From: Pseudonocardia sulfidoxydans NBRC 16205
Lineage (GTDB): Bacteria > Actinomycetota > Actinomycetes > Mycobacteriales > Pseudonocardiaceae
Length of the DNA: 63,131 nucleotides
Reading direction: 5' to 3'
NCBI RefSeq assembly: GCF_007989085.1
Contig: NZ_BJVJ01000035.1
Span: 1 to 63,131 of the forward strand
Shown one piece after another: positions 32,505 to 41,655 of this stretch. The position numbers were made by a program, and so were the translations under genes. Positions within the stretch are counted from its first letter, which is position 1, and every line of letters starts with the position of its first letter. The notes under the pieces were generated by a model. That model saw nothing but the letters and a program-made list of their open reading frames with translations, had not been told where the DNA came from and did not search any database.

Positions 32505-34711
32505 CACGACGGCGCACCCGCCAGGGCATCGAGCCGGACGGTCGCGCCGCTGCCGAGGCTCGCGTCGACGGCCAGCGTCGCGCGGGTCGTCGCGGCGATC
32601 GAGGCCACCGACGACGGGAACGGGCCGCCGGTGCGCGCGGCGGTGACGAACGCGTCGACCTGCGCGGCCTGGCCCTTGTCGCGCCCGCGCGGGATCCGCG
32701 ACGACGCCCACCTGCGGGGGCCGTGCACGGTGGCGCGGGCGAAGTCGTCGAAGCGCAGCACCGAGCCGTCGGCGAGGACCTCGATCGTCTCCTTCGGGAA
32801 CCGCGCGGCACCCGACGTCGCGTAGGTGATCACCGCGGTCGACCCGTCCGGGTAGGTGAGGACGGCGTGCAGGTCCTGCCGGCCGGGCGCCGCGGCGGCG
32901 AACACCGACACCGGGTCGGCGCCGAGGAGCCAGCTGACGGTGTCGACGAAGTGCCCGCCCTCGCCCGCGAAGCGCGAGCCCTCCGTCGCGCTGCGCAGGT
33001 ACCAGCTCTGCGCGTCGAGGCGGCCCGCGTTGACGAGATAGCGGACGGTCGCCGGGCCGACGCGGCGGCCCAGCCGCTGCGACGCCTCCACCAGCAGCGG
33101 CGCGAAGCGGCGGTTGAACCCGACCTGCAGCCGGTCGTTGCCCGACTCCGCGACCGCGTCGAGCACCGAGCGCAGCCCCGCCTCGTCGAGGGCGAGCGGC
33201 TTCTCGACGAACACGGCCTTGCCCGCGAGCAGCGCGCGGCGGGTCAGGGCCGCGTGCGAGCTGTGCCGGGTCACGACGAAGACCGCATCGATCGACGGGT
33301 CGTCGATGACGTCGTCGAGGTCGGTCGAGCTCTCGGCGAAGCCGAACTTGCGCCGCGCGTTCGCGGCCGACAGCGCCGAGGTCGTGACGACGCGGGTCAG
33401 CTCGGCGTCGGCGCGCTCGGCCAGGTGCGGCAGCAGCATCGACGTCGCGTAGTTGCCGGCGCCGACGAACCCGATGCGCAGCGGGCGGCCCAGCGGGATC
33501 GAGGCCGTGCGCTGCTGCGGGACGACGGGCACGACCGGGCTGGTCGTCGCGGAGGGCGCCGTCGCAGGCACCGGCGTGCCGGCCTCGGGCTGCGGGTAGC
33601 GGAACAGCACCGCGACGGCCTTCAGCTCGCCGGCCTCGAGCCCCCGATAGGTGGCGACGGCGTCGTCGAAGTCCGCGACGTGCGAGACCAGCGGCCCGAC
33701 GTCGACCCGCCCGCGGGCGACGAGGTCGAGGAAGCACTCCAGGTTGCGGCGCTCGGTCCAGCGCACGTAGCCGATCGGGTAGTCGCGACCCTCCAGCTCG
33801 TAGGACGGGTCGTAGCGGCCGGGCCCGTACGACCGGGAGAACCGGACGTCGAGCTCCTTCTCGTAGTAGGCGTTCCACGGCAGGTCGAGCCGGGTCTTGC
33901 CGATGTCGACGACCGTGCCGCGGTCGCGGCTGAGCTTCGCGGCCAGCTCCACGGGCTCGTTGCTGCTGCCGCCGGCCGCCAGGTAGACCTGGTCGACGCC
34001 ATGGCCGCCGGTGATGTCCGCGACGGCTGCGTCGACCACCCCGGACGACGGAGCGCTGCACACCGACGCGCCGAGCTCCTCCGCCAACGCGCAACGCGCC
34101 GGGTCGGGGTCGACACCCACGACCTTCACGCCCGCCGCGACCAGCAGCTGGACGACGAGCTGCCCGATCAGGCCGAGGCCGACGACGAGCGCGACGTCGC
34201 CGAGCTGCGGCTCGCCGCGCCGCACACCCTGCATCGCGATGGAGCCGACGGTGCCGAACGCGGCCTGGCCCGCGTCGAGACCCGCGGGCAGCGGGCTGTA
34301 GAGGTTGACCGGCACCCAGTTGAGCTCGGCGTGCAGCGCGTGCTCGTTGCCGGCGCAGGCGACGAGGTCGCCGACCTTGACGTCGCGCACGCCCTCGCCG
34401 ACCTCCTCGACGACGCCGCACGTCGAGTAGCCCAGCGGGGTCCAGGAGTCGAGCTTGCCCGACACCTTGCGGTAGGTGGCCGACAGGCCCTGCGTCGACA
34501 CGCTCTGCACGACCTTCGCGACCTGGTCGGGCCGCGCCTTGGCCTTCGCGATCAGCGACATGCCGGCCTCGCCGACCTTCATCATCTCCGTGCCGGTGGA
34601 GATGAGCGAGTACAGCGTGCGCACCAGGACGCCGCCCGCCTTGCACATCGGCTCGGGAACGTCGAGCAGTGCCAGCTCGCCGCTCTTGTAGTTCTGGACG
34701 ACCTGCTTCAT
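32504..34711 (-). CDS. Bi-domain oxidoreductase: MDR dehydrogenase fused to Gfo/Idh/MocA oxidoreductase
   Basis: A 735-residue fusion. Residues about 1-380 are a medium-chain dehydrogenase lacking obvious zinc ligands, with Rossmann motif VVGLGLIGQLVVQLL near 185-200. A Pro/Ala/Thr linker (about 380-415) leads into a Gfo/Idh/MocA domain: IGFVGAGNYATSMLLPHL, then VTRHSSHAALTRRALLAGKAVFVEKPLAL, where EKP is the catalytic lysine motif, and GEGGHFVDTVSWLLGADP. Such bi-domain proteins are recurrent partners of heparinase II/III genes in polysaccharide loci. It likely oxidises or reduces a nucleotide sugar at two positions; the substrate is unknown. Starts at ATG 34711 within the asnB-like stop. 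Confidence 0.88.
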   Translation of the reverse strand: MKQVVQNYKSGELALLDVPEPMCKAGGVLVRTLYSLISTGTEMMKVGEAGMSLIAKAKARPDQVAKVVQSVSTQGLSATYRKVSGKLDSWTPLGYSTCGVVEEVGEGVRDVKVGDLVACAGNEHALHAELNWVPVNLYSPLPAGLDAGQAAFGTVGSIAMQGVRRGEPQLGDVALVVGLGLIGQLVVQLLVAAGVKVVGVDPDPARCALAEELGASVCSAPSSGVVDAAVADITGGHGVDQVYLAAGGSSNEPVELAAKLSRDRGTVVDIGKTRLDLPWNAYYEKELDVRFSRSYGPGRYDPSYELEGRDYPIGYVRWTERRNLECFLDLVARGRVDVGPLVSHVADFDDAVATYRGLEAGELKAVAVLFRYPQPEAGTPVPATAPSATTSPVVPVVPQQRTASIPLGRPLRIGFVGAGNYATSMLLPHLAERADAELTRVVTTSALSAANARRKFGFAESSTDLDDVIDDPSIDAVFVVTRHSSHAALTRRALLAGKAVFVEKPLALDEAGLRSVLDAVAESGNDRLQVGFNRRFAPLLVEASQRLGRRVGPATVRYLVNAGRLDAQSWYLRSATEGSRFAGEGGHFVDTVSWLLGADPVSVFAAAAPGRQDLHAVLTYPDGSTAVITYATSGAARFPKETIEVLADGSVLRFDDFARATVHGPRRWASSRIPRGRDKGQAAQVDAFVTAARTGGPFPSSVASIAATTRATLAVDASLGSGATVRLDALAGAPS

Positions 34712-36654
34712 CGGGCTCCCCCGCTCACGGCGGTCCGGACGTCGCCGGCGCCTGCCGACATCGCGTTCCGGTACCAGTACTCCAAGGTCACGATGTGCCA
34801 GAGGTGCTTGGACCGGTCCTCGCGGCCGGCCGCGTCCTCGGCGACCAGCCGGGCCGCGGCGTCGCGGCGCAGGAACCCGGACCGGACGAGGACACCGTCC
34901 TCGACGACCTCCCGGACCAGCGGCGCGAGATCGCGGCTCATCCACGCCCGCAGCGGCGCGCTGAACAGGCCCTTCGGCCGGTGGACGATCTCGGCGGGCA
35001 GGATCGACGTCGCCGCCTCCTTGAGGACCGCCTTGCCCGAGCGGCCGACGATCTTCTGGTCGCCGCGCAGCCGGAACGCCGCGGTGACGACGTCGACGTC
35101 GACGAACGGGACGCGGACCTCCGTCGACGCCGCCATGCTCGACCGGTCCGTGTAGCCCAGGTTGAGCCCCGGCAGGAAGAGCCGGGCGTCGGCCAGGCAC
35201 ATCCGGTTCACGTGGTCGGTGAGCAGGGTGTCGTTGTAGACGTCGGCGTGCTCGGTGAGCACGTCGTCGACCGCACCGGCGAGGTCGGGGCTGACGAGGT
35301 CGAGCAGCTCGCCCCGGTCGTACATCGTGTAGCTGCGCCGGAAGGCGGCCTCCTCCCCCAGGTCGGCGAACGACAGGAAGCGCTTGGCGAACCGCACTGA
35401 CCGGTAGCCGCGCGTCGAGCTCGCGACGGGCAGCCGGTCGACCGCGGCGTGCAGCGGCCGGCGCACCGCCCGCGGGACGCGCTGGTACCGCACCGCCAGC
35501 CGGTTCGCGAGGTGCTTGCGGTAGCCCGCGAACAGCTCGTCGGCCCCCATGCCCGAGACCATGACCTTGACCCCGGCCTCCCGGGCGGCGCTGCAGATCA
35601 GGTAGGTGTTGATCGCGGCCGGGTCGCCGATCGGCTCGTCGAGCGCCCGCGTCATCAGCGGCAGCAGCTCCAGGACGTTCGGCGCGATCTCGATCTCGTT
35701 GAGCTGCACACCGAACTGCCGGGCCACCTGACGCGCGTAGCGCAGGTCGTCGGGCATCGCCTCGAACTTCGCGTCCTCGGCGCGGAAACCGATGGTGTAC
35801 GCCGAGATGCCCGGCTGTTCGCGCGCGGCCAGCGCCGTCAGGTAGCTGGAGTCCAGGCCGCCGGACAGGAACGTCGCGACGGGCACGTCGGCGATCAGGT
35901 GGCGGCGGGTGGAGTCGGCGACGATCTCGTCGAGCTCCGCGGCCGTCGGCGCGGGCTCGTGCGCGGCCCGCTCGGCGACCTCGCGCAGCGACCAGTAGGT
36001 GCCGCGGGCGACGGCACCGTCGGGACGGATCCGCAGCCAGCTGCCGGGCTGCAGCTTCTCGGCCTCCCGGTAGGCGCAGCGGCTGTCGGGGACCCAGTAG
36101 TAGAGCAGCGACGCGACGAGCGCGGCCTCGTCGACGTGCAGCTCGCCCCCGAACGCGTCGGCCAGCGCCTTGAGCTCGGAGGCGAACGCGAGCCCACGGC
36201 CGCGGCGGACGACGAACAGCGGCTTGATACCGAGCTGGTCGCGGGCCACGAACAGCTCGCCCGTCGCGGTGTCGAACACCCCGAACGCGAACATGCCACG
36301 CAACCGCGGCAGGCACTCGACACCCCAGCGCCGCCACGCCTGCAGCAACACCTCGGTGTCGGACGTCCCGCGGAACCGCACCCCCGACGACCCCAGCTCG
36401 GCGCGCAGCTCGGCCGCGTTGTACAGCTCGCCGTTGTAGGTGAGCACCAGCCCGTCGGCGGCCATCGGCTGGGCGCCGGTCGGTGACAGGTCGACGATCG
36501 AGAGCCGGCGATGGCCGAGCTCGACCGTGCCGTCGCCGACGGGATGCGACCAGCGCCCGGCCGCGTCGGGGCCGCGGTGGGCGACCGCGTCGGTCATCAG
36601 GTCGGTGAGCCGGTCACCGTCGGGAATCAGGTACGTCCCCGCGATACCGCACAT
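34708..36654 (-). CDS. Asparagine synthase (glutamine-hydrolysing)-like amidotransferase
   Basis: A 648-residue protein with the full AsnB layout. MCGIAGTY gives the N-terminal nucleophile Cys2 of the glutaminase domain, HRGPDA and YNGELYN the glutamine site, and FLSGGLDSSYL the ATP-pyrophosphatase loop near residue 265. MGADELFAGYRKH follows. In glycan loci such paralogues often amidate the carboxyl of a uronic acid (family knowledge); here the AlgD-like dehydrogenase two genes upstream in the same run could provide such a substrate. Free asparagine synthesis is the alternative. Gap to the upstream GT4 gene is 14 bp. Confidence 0.9.
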   Translation of the reverse strand: MCGIAGTYLIPDGDRLTDLMTDAVAHRGPDAAGRWSHPVGDGTVELGHRRLSIVDLSPTGAQPMAADGLVLTYNGELYNAAELRAELGSSGVRFRGTSDTEVLLQAWRRWGVECLPRLRGMFAFGVFDTATGELFVARDQLGIKPLFVVRRGRGLAFASELKALADAFGGELHVDEAALVASLLYYWVPDSRCAYREAEKLQPGSWLRIRPDGAVARGTYWSLREVAERAAHEPAPTAAELDEIVADSTRRHLIADVPVATFLSGGLDSSYLTALAAREQPGISAYTIGFRAEDAKFEAMPDDLRYARQVARQFGVQLNEIEIAPNVLELLPLMTRALDEPIGDPAAINTYLICSAAREAGVKVMVSGMGADELFAGYRKHLANRLAVRYQRVPRAVRRPLHAAVDRLPVASSTRGYRSVRFAKRFLSFADLGEEAAFRRSYTMYDRGELLDLVSPDLAGAVDDVLTEHADVYNDTLLTDHVNRMCLADARLFLPGLNLGYTDRSSMAASTEVRVPFVDVDVVTAAFRLRGDQKIVGRSGKAVLKEAATSILPAEIVHRPKGLFSAPLRAWMSRDLAPLVREVVEDGVLVRSGFLRRDAAARLVAEDAAGREDRSKHLWHIVTLEYWYRNAMSAGAGDVRTAVSGGAR

Positions 36655-36668
36655 CGTCGTCTCGCTCC

Positions 36669-37877
36669 TCAGGATCCGATGAGTCGGTCGTAGACGCCGA
36701 CGTAGGGCGGTATCTGGTGACGCCAGGCGAGCACGTCCTCGACCCGGCGCCTGCCCGCCTCACCCATCTGCTTGCGCGAGACCTCGTCGTCGAGCAGCGC
36801 GAGCACCGCGTCGCCGTACTCCGCGACGTCGTTCGGAGTCGCGTACACGGCGGCCTCGGCGGCCGACACCTTCGTCTCCACCAGGTCGAACGCGACGACG
36901 GGAAGCTCGAAGGCCATGTACTCCATCGTCTTGTTCATCGTGGAGACGTCGTTGAGGGCGTTCTTCGGGTCGGGCGACAGGCCGAGGTCCGCCGTGGACA
37001 TCACGCCCTTGACGACGTCGTCGGGCGCACGGCCGGTGAACGTGACGTGCTCGTCGAGCCCCAGCTCGGTGGTGAGCGCCCGCAGCGCGGGTGCGGCGTC
37101 ACCGTCGCCGATCAGGGTCAGCGCGACGTCGGTGCGCCCGCGGGTGCCCACGATGTGCTCCATCGCCCGGATCGCGAGGTCGACACCGTCCTGCGGGCCC
37201 ATCACCCCGATGTAGACGAGCAGGTGCCGGTGCCCGCGACGCAGCGCCGCGTCCGGCTCCCGGCGGCGCATCCTGTCCGGGTCGGGCCCGGTGCGCACGA
37301 CGGTGACGTCCGACGGCTTCTTGCGGCCACGGGTCATCGCGACCCTGCGGTAGGACTCGTTCGTGGAGATGACGTGCGACGACAGCGCGTACGTCGCCCG
37401 CTCCGCGAGCACCAGCGCCTTGTAGGGCAGTGCCGCGGGCGACTCGAACCGCGACTCGTACAGCTCCGGGCACAGGTCGTGCTGGTCGAACACCATCCGG
37501 ACACCGAACAGCAGCGTGAACGGCAGCACCGCGGTCCACAGCACGTCCGGCGGGTTGCAGACCTGCACGACGGTGAACCGGCTGCGCCGCCAGACCTTCG
37601 CCAGCCCGAGCAACGTCGCCAGGATCGAGTACGCGTACTCGGCCAGGAACATGACCTGGCGGGTGATCGGTGGGAACGCCCGGTACTTGACGATGTGGAC
37701 GCCGTCGAGCTCCTGGTAGGACGGGTCGCCCGGCCCCTTCGGGCACACGACCGAGACCTCGTATCCGGCGGCCACGAGCGCCTTGCACTCGAGCCACACC
37801 CGGCGGTCGAACGGCACCGGCAGGTTCTGCACCACGATGCAGACGTGCCGGCCGGATACGCGGCGGCGGAACCTCAC
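36669..37877 (-). CDS. GT4-family glycosyltransferase
   Basis: A 402-residue GT-B enzyme. HVCIVVQNLPVPFDRRVWLE opens the fold, as in many WcaI-like or GT4 enzymes from polysaccharide loci. VFDQHDLCPELYESRF and the donor-domain LLVYIGVMGPQDGVDLAIRAM, then STMNKTMEYMAFELPVVAFDL, give the EX7E-type region. It would add a sugar to the lipid-linked unit at the inner membrane. Starts with GTG 37877 overlapping the dehydrogenase stop, so it is co-translated. Confidence 0.89.
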   Translation of the reverse strand: MRFRRRVSGRHVCIVVQNLPVPFDRRVWLECKALVAAGYEVSVVCPKGPGDPSYQELDGVHIVKYRAFPPITRQVMFLAEYAYSILATLLGLAKVWRRSRFTVVQVCNPPDVLWTAVLPFTLLFGVRMVFDQHDLCPELYESRFESPAALPYKALVLAERATYALSSHVISTNESYRRVAMTRGRKKPSDVTVVRTGPDPDRMRRREPDAALRRGHRHLLVYIGVMGPQDGVDLAIRAMEHIVGTRGRTDVALTLIGDGDAAPALRALTTELGLDEHVTFTGRAPDDVVKGVMSTADLGLSPDPKNALNDVSTMNKTMEYMAFELPVVAFDLVETKVSAAEAAVYATPNDVAEYGDAVLALLDDEVSRKQMGEAGRRRVEDVLAWRHQIPPYVGVYDRLIGS

Positions 37878-39199
37878 CAGCCCACGCCCTGGTATCCGGG
37901 CAGCACCTCGAGCGCCGCGAGCCGACCGTTGAGGTCGATGACCACCGCCGGATCGGCCGCCACGATCGCGTCGACCACCCGCGGCGCGGCCGAGGACACC
38001 ACCGCGACCAGCGAGCCCGAGAGCGCCGACGACGGGTCGTCGTGCAGCACCTTCTGCAGGTGCGGCAGCTTCGACTCGACGTAGCGCAGGTTCGCACCCG
38101 ACAGCTTCGACATGCTGATGATCGGGTCGTAGATGTGGACGTCGACGCCCTTGCCGATCAGGATCTCCGCCAGCGCCACGTTCGGGCTCTCACGGAGGTC
38201 GTCGGTGGCGTGCTTGAACGCCAGCCCGACGAGCGTCACCCGCCGGTTGCCGCCGCCACGGGCATCGATCTCCTGCAGGATGCGATCGGCGACGTCGCGC
38301 ACCAGCATCTCGTTCGAGGCCAACGTGCCCGCCAGCACCGGCAGATCGACGTTGTTGACCCGGCCCAGGTGCAGCAGCGACCGGACGTCCTTGGGCAGGC
38401 ACGAGCCGCCGAAGGCGAACCCGGGACGCAGGTAGGCCGGGGAGATGTTGAGCTGGCGGTCCTCGACGAAGACCTTCATGACGTCACGGGCGTCCACGTC
38501 CAGGGCGCGGTAGAGCCGCGAGACCTCGTTGGTGAACGCGACCTTGAGCGCGTGGAACGCGTTCGACGCGTACTTGACGCTCTCCGCCGCCCGCGTGTCC
38601 ACCACGTGCACCGAGCAGGTGAGGAACGCGAACAGCTCACGCAGCGCCGCGGCAGCCGCCGGGGACCCGCCGATGACGAGGAACGGCGGCTCGAAGAAGT
38701 CCTCGACGCTCGACCCCTCCCGCAGGAACTCCGGGCACATCGCGACCTGCAGACCCTCACCCACGGTCCGGCCCGACGTGGCCTCCAGCAGCGGGACCAC
38801 GACGTCGGCGACCGTGCCGGGCGGCACCGTCGACCGGACGACGACCGTGTGCGGACGCGTGCTCTCCGCCAGCGCGGCACCGATCTGCGCGACGACGCGG
38901 CGGACATAGGTCAGGTTCGTGCTGCCGTCGAGCGCCGACGGCGTCCCGACACACACCAGCGACAGGTCGCTGTCCTCCATGCCCTCCGACGCCGAGATCG
39001 ACGCCCGCAGCGCACCCGAGGCGACGACACGCTCCGCGATCTCGTCCAGGCCCGGCTCGATGACGGTCGGGCGGCCCGAGTTGACCGTCGCGACCTTGCC
39101 CGGGTCGGTGTCGACGCCGACCACGCGGTGGCCACGATCGGCCAGGCAGGTGGCCGTCACCGACCCGACATAACCGAGGCCGAACAGTGTCACGTTCAT
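37874..39199 (-). CDS. Nucleotide-sugar dehydrogenase, AlgD-like (GDP-mannose/UDP-glucose family)
   Basis: A 441-residue enzyme. GLGYVGSVTATCLADRGH is the NAD fold, the pyrophosphate-binding VGTPSALDGSTNL follows, and the catalytic nucleophile is Cys267 in FAFGGSCLPKD, with Lys209 in SVKYASNAFHALK as the partner. The motif YLRPGFAFGGSCLPKDVRSL and the length fit GDP-mannose 6-dehydrogenase AlgD better than typical UDP-glucose dehydrogenases, so a GDP-mannuronate product is a fair guess. It performs two successive NAD-dependent oxidations of C6 to a carboxylate. This makes a uronic acid residue in the polymer likely. The substrate assignment needs phylogeny. Confidence 0.88.
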   Translation of the reverse strand: MNVTLFGLGYVGSVTATCLADRGHRVVGVDTDPGKVATVNSGRPTVIEPGLDEIAERVVASGALRASISASEGMEDSDLSLVCVGTPSALDGSTNLTYVRRVVAQIGAALAESTRPHTVVVRSTVPPGTVADVVVPLLEATSGRTVGEGLQVAMCPEFLREGSSVEDFFEPPFLVIGGSPAAAAALRELFAFLTCSVHVVDTRAAESVKYASNAFHALKVAFTNEVSRLYRALDVDARDVMKVFVEDRQLNISPAYLRPGFAFGGSCLPKDVRSLLHLGRVNNVDLPVLAGTLASNEMLVRDVADRILQEIDARGGGNRRVTLVGLAFKHATDDLRESPNVALAEILIGKGVDVHIYDPIISMSKLSGANLRYVESKLPHLQKVLHDDPSSALSGSLVAVVSSAAPRVVDAIVAADPAVVIDLNGRLAALEVLPGYQGVGW

Positions 39200-39201
39200 T
39201 G

Positions 39202-41655
39202 CTACTCCCGGTGATCTGCCGGCGTGGAGGCCACGACCGGGACGCAGGAATCCGCGTCCGTCGCGCCGTCCGACGCGGTGGAGCCTGCGGTGTTGTTCGT
39301 GGTGGACCGTCGGCGGTTCGACGTCCGCGGTGCGGCCTTCGACCGGCCGCGACCGGTGGTCGTGCGCTCCTCGCCCTGAGCGGGAACCTGGTCCTGTGCG
39401 GCGGCCTCGGCCGCCTCCTTGCGCCGGCCCCGGCGGGAGGTCCGGGGCTTGCGCGGACGCGCCGTGGACGCGGCCCGACCTGTTCCGGACCGGCCGGCGG
39501 ACGCTCCGGACGTCGGCGGGACGTCGTCGACCTGCGTCGTGGAGCCGGTGTCGGCCAGGTCCCGCTCGGCCGTGGCGACCGCGGACATCGCCGGGACGGT
39601 CGGCGACTCGTCCCCGCCCCGCGCGACGGCACGGAGCTTGACGGTCTCCACGTCCACATCGGTGAAGAGCCCGACCGAGCCGGTGGAAGCCACCTGCACC
39701 CGGCCGAGGGCGGGGAGCTTGACGGTCTTCTCCTCGACCGCGGCAGCCTTCTCGGCGGCGGCCTTCTCGGTGGCGACCTTCTCGGCGGCGACCTTCTCCG
39801 CGGCAGCCTTCTCAGCAGCAGCCTTCTCAGCGGCGAGCTTCTCGGCGGCGACCTTCTCCGCGGCAGCCTTCTCAGCAGCAGCCTTCTCAGCAGCGAGCTT
39901 CGCGGTGGCGGCTTTCTCCGCTGCAGCCTTCGCGGCGGCAGCCTTCTTCGCTGCAGCCTTCTCGGCCGCAGCCTTGTCCGCAGCCGCCCTCTCCGCAGCA
40001 CGCCTCTCCGCCGCAACCTTGTCCGCAGCACGCTTCTCCGCCGCACGCTTCTCCGACGCAGCCTTCTCCGCCGCAGCCTTCGCCGACGCAGCCTTCTCGA
40101 CGTCGTCCGTAGCGGCCGCGTTCGCGCCCTCGACAGCAGCTGTCTTCACAGTGGGCGTCTCCACCGCAGGCGTCTCCACCGCGGGCGTCTCCACCGCGGG
40201 CGCGTCCGTGACCGCGGCGGGCGGGTCCACGGCCGCGGCGTCCGTCGGGCGGGCGAGCACCTGCTGCCGCAGGGCGGCGTGGCTGCCGTCCCAGAGCGTT
40301 CCGTCGGAGCGGTCCCGCGGGTCCGGATCCACGAGGACGACGCCCAGGCACTCGACACCGGCGTCGTCGAGACGCCGCGCGACGGTGTGCAACCACGCGG
40401 TGTCCGCGCTCCCGGCGCGCACGACGACGAAGGCGGACGCCCCGTCGAACAGCGGTCCCGACCAGGTCGTTCCCGGAGCGGCCGAGGTCAGCCCGACGAC
40501 GGTCGCCGCCGCGGCACGCTCGTCACCTCGCGCGAACCCGGCGCCGTCGACCACCCGGACCGCGACGTCCTCCGCGGGCGTGACGCGGCGGTGGTCGCCG
40601 GGGAGGTCGTCGACGACCAGGACCTCGCCGCCGTCGGCCGCGAGTTCGGTGGCGATACCCGTCGCGAGCTCGGCGGCCACGTCGGCGGCGCCGACCTCGA
40701 CGAGGACGACCTCGCACGACGCGGCTCGAACGGTCCGTGCCAGCTCGACGACGACCCGTTCCTCGTCCCGGTGCGACCCGGCCGAGCGGCCCGGCCGTAG
40801 CAGCCGCCGGCCGCCGATCTGGGCCACGACGGAGCTGCGGAGATGCTCGGCGATGTCGCGGCGCAGCATCGGGCGGTCGCCCACGACGGTGCGCAGCAGT
40901 GACACCAGCAGGCCGAGCAGCAGACCGAGCAGCAGACCGAGGCCACCGTCGATCACCATCGCCGAGCGCAGCGACCGGGTGGTGGAGTGCGGGGCGTCGA
41001 TGACGCGGGTGCCGGCGACGACCTCCGGGGCCCCGAGCGTCGCCTGCTGCGTCTGCTGGGTGAGCCCGTCGATCTCGGCCTGGAGCTGCGCCCGCGCGAC
41101 GGGGTTCGGGGCGGAACCCGGCCGGTCGAGCTGGTCGAGCTGGCCTCGCAGGTCGGTCACCCTGTCCTGCAACGCTTTCGTGTAGGCGTCGGCCGCGGCC
41201 TGCGCCCGTCCGATGTGGTCGGCGACGAAGGCGTCGGCGATCGCCTGCGCGGTGACGACGGCGGTCTGGACGTCGTTGGCCCGGACCGTCAGGTCGATGA
41301 GGTTCACCCCGGTCGACGTGGCGGTGTAGGTCTTCATGAAGTCGCGGGTGGGCGTGGTCGAGCCCAGGGTGCGCAGTGCGGCGTCGGCGACGGTGCTCGA
41401 CTGCATGATCGCGACGGCGGTCTGCATCCGTGCCTCGCCGGTGTTCGTCTGGTCGGAGTCGACGACGAACACCCGGGCCCCGGCCGTGGCGCTGCCGGGC
41501 ATCACGATGGGCAGCGCGGCGCCGGCGACGAGTCCCACCAGTGCGACGAGCACCCAGACGCGCATGCGGCGCCGGACGCCCGCGACGAGGGCGTGCAGGT
41601 CGAACAACGGGGTCGGGCTGCTGGAACCGGCGGGGGCCAGATCGAACAACGTCAC
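39202..41655 (-). CDS. Wzz-like co-polymerase with degenerate kinase-like domain and a long Ala/Lys/Glu repeat tail
   Basis: An 817-residue protein from GTG 41655. A first membrane helix at about 30-50, an outer domain with a coiled-coil-like stretch and a second helix near 240-260 match polysaccharide co-polymerases. A cytoplasmic domain follows (about 290-475) with the pattern of a nucleotide-binding BY-kinase fold (VVLVEVGAADVAAELATGIA, VLVVDDLPG), but no Walker A GxxxxGKS/T is visible. Residues about 515-640 are AAAEK-type repeats that should form one long charged helix, preceded by VETPA repeats. The tail is Ser/Arg/Thr-rich and disordered. Chain-length control is likely; kinase activity is not. 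It overlaps the upstream co-polymerase gene by GTGA. Confidence 0.84.
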   Translation of the reverse strand: MTLFDLAPAGSSSPTPLFDLHALVAGVRRRMRVWVLVALVGLVAGAALPIVMPGSATAGARVFVVDSDQTNTGEARMQTAVAIMQSSTVADAALRTLGSTTPTRDFMKTYTATSTGVNLIDLTVRANDVQTAVVTAQAIADAFVADHIGRAQAAADAYTKALQDRVTDLRGQLDQLDRPGSAPNPVARAQLQAEIDGLTQQTQQATLGAPEVVAGTRVIDAPHSTTRSLRSAMVIDGGLGLLLGLLLGLLVSLLRTVVGDRPMLRRDIAEHLRSSVVAQIGGRRLLRPGRSAGSHRDEERVVVELARTVRAASCEVVLVEVGAADVAAELATGIATELAADGGEVLVVDDLPGDHRRVTPAEDVAVRVVDGAGFARGDERAAAATVVGLTSAAPGTTWSGPLFDGASAFVVVRAGSADTAWLHTVARRLDDAGVECLGVVLVDPDPRDRSDGTLWDGSHAALRQQVLARPTDAAAVDPPAAVTDAPAVETPAVETPAVETPTVKTAAVEGANAAATDDVEKAASAKAAAEKAASEKRAAEKRAADKVAAERRAAERAAADKAAAEKAAAKKAAAAKAAAEKAATAKLAAEKAAAEKAAAEKVAAEKLAAEKAAAEKAAAEKVAAEKVATEKAAAEKAAAVEEKTVKLPALGRVQVASTGSVGLFTDVDVETVKLRAVARGGDESPTVPAMSAVATAERDLADTGSTTQVDDVPPTSGASAGRSGTGRAASTARPRKPRTSRRGRRKEAAEAAAQDQVPAQGEERTTTGRGRSKAAPRTSNRRRSTTNNTAGSTASDGATDADSCVPVVASTPADHRE
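39735..40110 (-). repeat. DNA repeat tract encoding AAAEK-type helix repeats
   Basis: About 25 imperfect 15-bp units (minus strand gccgcygagaagg-type) encode Ala-Ala-Ala-Glu-Lys and close variants (Ser, Val, Leu, Thr or Arg substitutions). Two blocks around 39774-39830 and 39846-39900 are near-identical to each other, indicating internal duplication. Length variation between strains is likely. Confidence 0.8.

Noticed and set aside
39735..40110. Repeat tract considered as a CRISPR-like or satellite array
   Set aside because: Units keep a 15-bp codon phase and encode a continuous AAAEK helix, so it is a coding repeat.
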